Assembly: GCA_903891395.1 (NCBI GenBank)
Contig: CAITEM010000624.1
Coordinates: 1 to 6,544 of the forward strand
DNA length: 6,544 bases
Origin: an uncultured Hyphomicrobiales bacterium
Lineage (GTDB): Bacteria > Pseudomonadota > Alphaproteobacteria > Rhizobiales > Xanthobacteraceae
Reading direction: 5' to 3'
The notes below the pieces were generated by a model. The model was not told the origin of the DNA, ran no database searches, and worked only from the letters and a program-made list of their open reading frames with translations. This document shows, piece after piece, positions 4,968 through 6,544 of the stretch; the stretch's first letter is position 1; each line of letters begins with the position of its first letter. The translations under genes and the position numbers were made by a program.

Positions 4968-5783
4968 ATGACCTGGATGATGCGTCTCATCGCGGCGGCC
5001 GTTTTGGCCGCGACCGCCACGCCCGCTCTCGCCGCGAAGTGCGGCGGCGATTTCAACACCTTCGTCGCCGCGATGTCGCGCGATGCCGCGGCGGCCGGAG
5101 TCTCGCAGTCGGTTATCGCGACGGCGCTGTCCGGCGTCACCATCGACCAGACCGTGCTCGCCTTCGACCGCCGCCAGCGCGGCATGTTCCACGCCAAGAG
5201 CTTCGAGGAATATGCCGCGACCCGCGTCATTCCGGCGCGCATCAAGCGCGCGCAAGGCCTGATGCAGAAGCACGCGCAATTGCTGTCGCGCATCGAGCGG
5301 CAGTTCGGCGTGCCGGCGTCCGTCGTCATGGCGATCTGGACGCTGGAGACCGACAATGGCGGCGGCGACATGGGCAAGCTGCCGGTCATCCGCACGCTGG
5401 CGACGCTGGCGTGGGATTGCCGTCGCACCGAACTGTTCCAGGGCGAGTTGATTGCGGCCTTGCAGATCGTGCAGCGCGGCGACCTGCCGTTGCGCGACCT
5501 GGTCGGCGCGTTCGCCGGCGAAATCGGGCAGACGCAGTTTTTGCCGTCGTCCTACATCAAGTATGGCGTCGACTTCGACGGCAACGGCCACGTCGATCTG
5601 CGCCATTCGGTGCCGGACGTCTTGGCCTCGACCGCCAATCTGCTGCACAGCGCCGGCTGGCAGACCGGCGCGCCTTACGGCGAGGGCACGGAGAACTTCA
5701 ACGTCGCCATGCGCGAGTGGAACCGCTCCGAGATCTACCGCAAGACCATCGTGCTGATGTCGCAGCGCATCGCCGGCCAATAG
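4968..5783 (+). CDS. Lytic murein transglycosylase, MltB/SLT_2 type
   Basis: 271 residues. It cleaves the MurNAc-GlcNAc bond of peptidoglycan to form 1,6-anhydroMurNAc ends, in the periplasm. A Sec signal peptide occupies residues 1-23 (A-T-P-A-L-A-A|K). The MltB-like catalytic domain fills the rest: I123-W-T-L-E-T-D-N-G-G-G with catalytic Glu128, then G184-E-I-G-Q-T-Q-F-L-P-S-S-Y196 (family G-x-x-G-x-x-Q-F-x-P-S-S-Y), and D202-F-D-G-N-G-H-V-D-L211, an EF-hand-like loop matching the Ca site of MltB. It stops after the catalytic domain, with no C-terminal peptidoglycan-binding domain. Cys25 is preceded by Lys, so there is no lipobox and the enzyme is probably soluble rather than a lipoprotein like E. 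coli MltB. Cys25 and Cys151 might pair. It is divergent from the secreted hypothetical gene and converges with the small Asn-rich secreted protein, with that gene's terminator between. Confidence 0.94.
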   Translation: MTWMMRLIAAAVLAATATPALAAKCGGDFNTFVAAMSRDAAAAGVSQSVIATALSGVTIDQTVLAFDRRQRGMFHAKSFEEYAATRVIPARIKRAQGLMQKHAQLLSRIERQFGVPASVVMAIWTLETDNGGGDMGKLPVIRTLATLAWDCRRTELFQGELIAALQIVQRGDLPLRDLVGAFAGEIGQTQFLPSSYIKYGVDFDGNGHVDLRHSVPDVLASTANLLHSAGWQTGAPYGEGTENFNVAMREWNRSEIYRKTIVLMSQRIAGQ

Positions 5784-5789
5784 CGCACG

Positions 5790-5819
5790 AAAAAACCCCC
5801 GCTCCGTGAGGAGCGAGGG
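5790..5819 (-). terminator. Terminator of the small secreted-protein gene (possibly bidirectional)
   Basis: On the minus strand CCCTCGCTCC, loop TCAC, GGAGCGGGGG (one A-C mismatch), then TTTTTT (5795 down to 5790). It lies 24 bases past the stop codon of the minus-strand gene ending at 5844. It begins only seven bases after the transglycosylase stop at 5783, so it may also block convergent transcription, though the + strand side lacks a T run. Confidence 0.82.
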
Positions 5820-5843
5820 CCTTCCGCCGCCCTTAAAGGTCGC

Positions 5844-6125
5844 CTACTTGCGCGTGCTGTCGGCCGGGCGATTCGAACCGGAATTGCCACCGGCGTTGTC
5901 CGGCATCGTGCTCATGGTGGACGAGCCGGTGGTCGACTGCGTGCGCTGACGTTTCATCTCGGCCTGGCTGGCCGTGTCGGCTGGCGCGCCGGCGGGCGCA
6001 TTGGCACTGTTGGCGCTGTTCGGCGCGTTGGCGTTGCCGGTGGAATTGCCGCCGTCGCCCGCGCCCTGCGCGTAAGCCGCCGTCGACATCAAAAGCGCCG
6101 CCGCTACGATCGCAAACTTCCTCAT
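5844..6125 (-). CDS. Short secreted Asn/Ser/Ala-rich protein of unknown function
   Basis: 93 residues. M-R-K-F, a hydrophobic run (5-13) and S-T-A-A-Y-A|Q make a clean Sec signal peptide, leaving about 74 exported residues. The mature part is low-complexity, rich in Gly, Asn, Ser, Ala and Thr, with short imperfect repeats (N-A-N-A-P at 31-35 and S-A-N-A-P-A-G at 40-46) and a small basic patch K-R-Q-R (58-61). It is probably disordered, with no cysteine and no recognised domain. The start at 6125 is preferred to the ATG two codons upstream (6131) because GGGAG (6137-6133) is seven bases from it but only one from the other. A match to the EcfG stress-promoter consensus lies just upstream, so induction by general stress or stationary phase is likely. 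It has its own terminator. Confidence 0.83.
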   Translation of the reverse strand: MRKFAIVAAALLMSTAAYAQGAGDGGNSTGNANAPNSANSANAPAGAPADTASQAEMKRQRTQSTTGSSTMSTMPDNAGGNSGSNRPADSTRK

Positions 6126-6152
6126 GTACATTCTCCCTGTGTGTGAAGCGTC

Positions 6153-6177
6153 AACGCCACGCCGCCACAGGCGTTCC
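6153..6177 (-). promoter_or_regulatory. EcfG-type general stress promoter
   Basis: On the minus strand GGAAC (6177-6173), exactly 16 bases, then CGTT (6156-6153): a perfect match to the alphaproteobacterial EcfG (SigT/RpoE2) consensus GGAAC-N16/17-CGTT. The -10 lies 27 bases before ATG 6125, leaving about 20 bases of leader that holds the ribosome binding site. Position, orientation and match all fit the small secreted-protein gene. Confidence 0.72.
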
Positions 6178-6260
6178 GGGAACTATGCATTTGTTTGCGC
6201 GCGCAGTGCAGCGCGATGCGAATGCGTCAACAATGTGCAGGCGCCTACGGCGGGGTTTCG

Positions 6261-6330
6261 CTTCACCTCTTCGCGCGAGCGGCGAGAGGTCGGCTTGCGC
6301 GTGCCGTGCGCGCGCAAGCCGGGTGAGGGG
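6261..6330. repeat. REP-like composite with two hairpins
   Basis: Hairpin one: ACCTCT(T)CGC (6265-6274) pairs with GCGAGAGGT (6282-6290). Hairpin two: CGGCTTGCGCG (6291-6301) pairs perfectly with CGCGCAAGCCG (6311-6321). CTTCACC before and GGTGAGG after form partial outer arms. The order (TTCACCT, hairpin, GGTCGGCTTGCGC, GCGCAAGCCGGGTGAGG) is a mosaic I recognise from intergenic regions of Bradyrhizobium-like genomes. No gene is seen between 6178 and 6404. Confidence 0.7.
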
Positions 6331-6360
6331 ACTCTCGACAAGTTCGATGTGTGAAGTGCC

Positions 6361-6397
6361 CCTCACCCCGACCCTCTCCCCGCAAGCGGGGAGAGGG
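6361..6397. repeat. REP-like hairpin next to the DUF1330 stop
   Basis: CCTCACCCCGA followed by a 12-bp perfect stem, CCCTCTCCCCGC (6372-6383) with GCGGGGAGAGGG (6386-6397), around AA. It is a widespread dispersed repeat in this group of organisms and often abuts the composite found just to its left. It lies eight bases past the stop of the minus-strand gene ending at 6405. It lacks a T run but may stabilise that transcript's 3' end. Confidence 0.7.
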
Positions 6398-6404
6398 AGA
6401 AGAG

Positions 6405-6544
6405 CTACTCCAGCCCCTCGACGATGCGCACGTCGCGCACGGCGCCGTCGCCGAGCACTTTCACCGCGGCCTGATAGGCCGGCGAGTCGTGCGCGGCCTT
6501 GGCTTTTTCCAGGCTCTCGAATTCGGTGACGACGACGCGCTGCA
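6405..6544 (-). CDS. DUF1330 family protein, C-terminal part (cut by window edge)
   Basis: The last 45 codons and stop (TAG at 6407-6405) of a minus-strand gene that starts beyond 6544. The sequence contains R-V-V-V-T-E-F-E-S-L-E-K-A-K-A and H-D-S-P-A-Y-Q-A-A, ending V-R-I-V-E-G-L-E. This is the characteristic second half of DUF1330, a small ferredoxin-like (dimeric alpha-beta barrel) domain of ~95 residues with the conserved F-x-S-x-x-x-A-x-x-x-x-x-S-x-x-Y pattern. The biochemical role of the family is not established. The visible part is intact and GC-rich like its neighbours. A REP-like hairpin follows the stop. Confidence 0.87.
   Translation of the reverse strand, partial: QRVVVTEFESLEKAKAAHDSPAYQAAVKVLGDGAVRDVRIVEGLE

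Noticed and set aside
4447..4971. 174-codon open frame on the + strand
   Set aside because: It is antisense to the secreted hypothetical gene, His/Arg/Ala-rich, with no ribosome binding site.
5028..5042. Lipobox at the transglycosylase N-terminus (L-A-A-K-C)
   Set aside because: Lys directly before Cys25 is not accepted by the lipoprotein signal peptidase, so a normal Sec cleavage after A23 is more likely.
4809..5780. Long 323-codon open frame on the minus strand
   Set aside because: It is antisense to the transglycosylase gene, with the Arg/Ala/Asp-rich composition typical of a shadow frame in GC-rich DNA.
6372..6397. Hairpin as a Rho-independent terminator of the DUF1330 gene
   Set aside because: No T run follows on the minus strand; it fits better as a dispersed REP-like repeat.
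6143..6529. 128-codon + strand and 71-codon minus strand (6151-6366) open frames in the repeat region
   Set aside because: They run through palindromic repeats and antisense to DUF1330; composition is Arg/Ala-rich and they have no ribosome binding site.

Overview
The window looks like chromosomal DNA from a high-GC alphaproteobacterium, probably Hyphomicrobiales close to Bradyrhizobium, Rhodopseudomonas or Xanthobacteraceae. The grounds are the strongly GC-biased codon use of the flanking genes, REP-like palindromic mosaics of a style I recognise from that group, and GGAAC-N16-CGTT promoter motifs typical of the alphaproteobacterial general stress sigma factor EcfG. The taxonomic placement is an inference made without a search.

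Left part (about 68-2581): an AT-richer two-gene block on the + strand. A 209-residue protein with four predicted membrane segments is followed 58 bases later by a 590-residue SIR2-fold protein with intact NAD-binding and catalytic motifs. This block differs in composition from everything to its right (one 60-base sample, 1321-1380, has 22 G+C; a sample in the flanking genes, 4021-4080, has 37). It is bounded on the left by a strong terminator and on the right by a broken fragment of a YciA-type acyl-CoA thioesterase gene. It reads as horizontally acquired. The best guess is an NAD-depleting anti-phage defence module, with the membrane protein as a possible partner.

Boundary (2582-2824): the thioesterase remnant, a REP-like palindrome, and the terminator of the oppositely oriented aquaporin gene.

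Right part (2825-6544): ordinary chromosomal genes. An aquaporin Z gene (minus) is divergent from a PfpI/DJ-1 family gene (plus). The PfpI gene converges on a small secreted protein of unknown function (minus), which is divergent from a MltB-type lytic murein transglycosylase gene (plus). The transglycosylase gene converges on a short Asn/Ser/Ala-rich secreted protein (minus) that has a textbook EcfG-type promoter. Two REP-like repeat units follow, and the window ends inside the C-terminal part of a DUF1330 gene (minus). The theme of this half is envelope and stress: water flux, protein or glyoxal damage control, peptidoglycan turnover and secreted small proteins. The genes are separate transcription units rather than one operon.

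No CRISPR array, tRNA, rRNA, integrase or transposase is visible.
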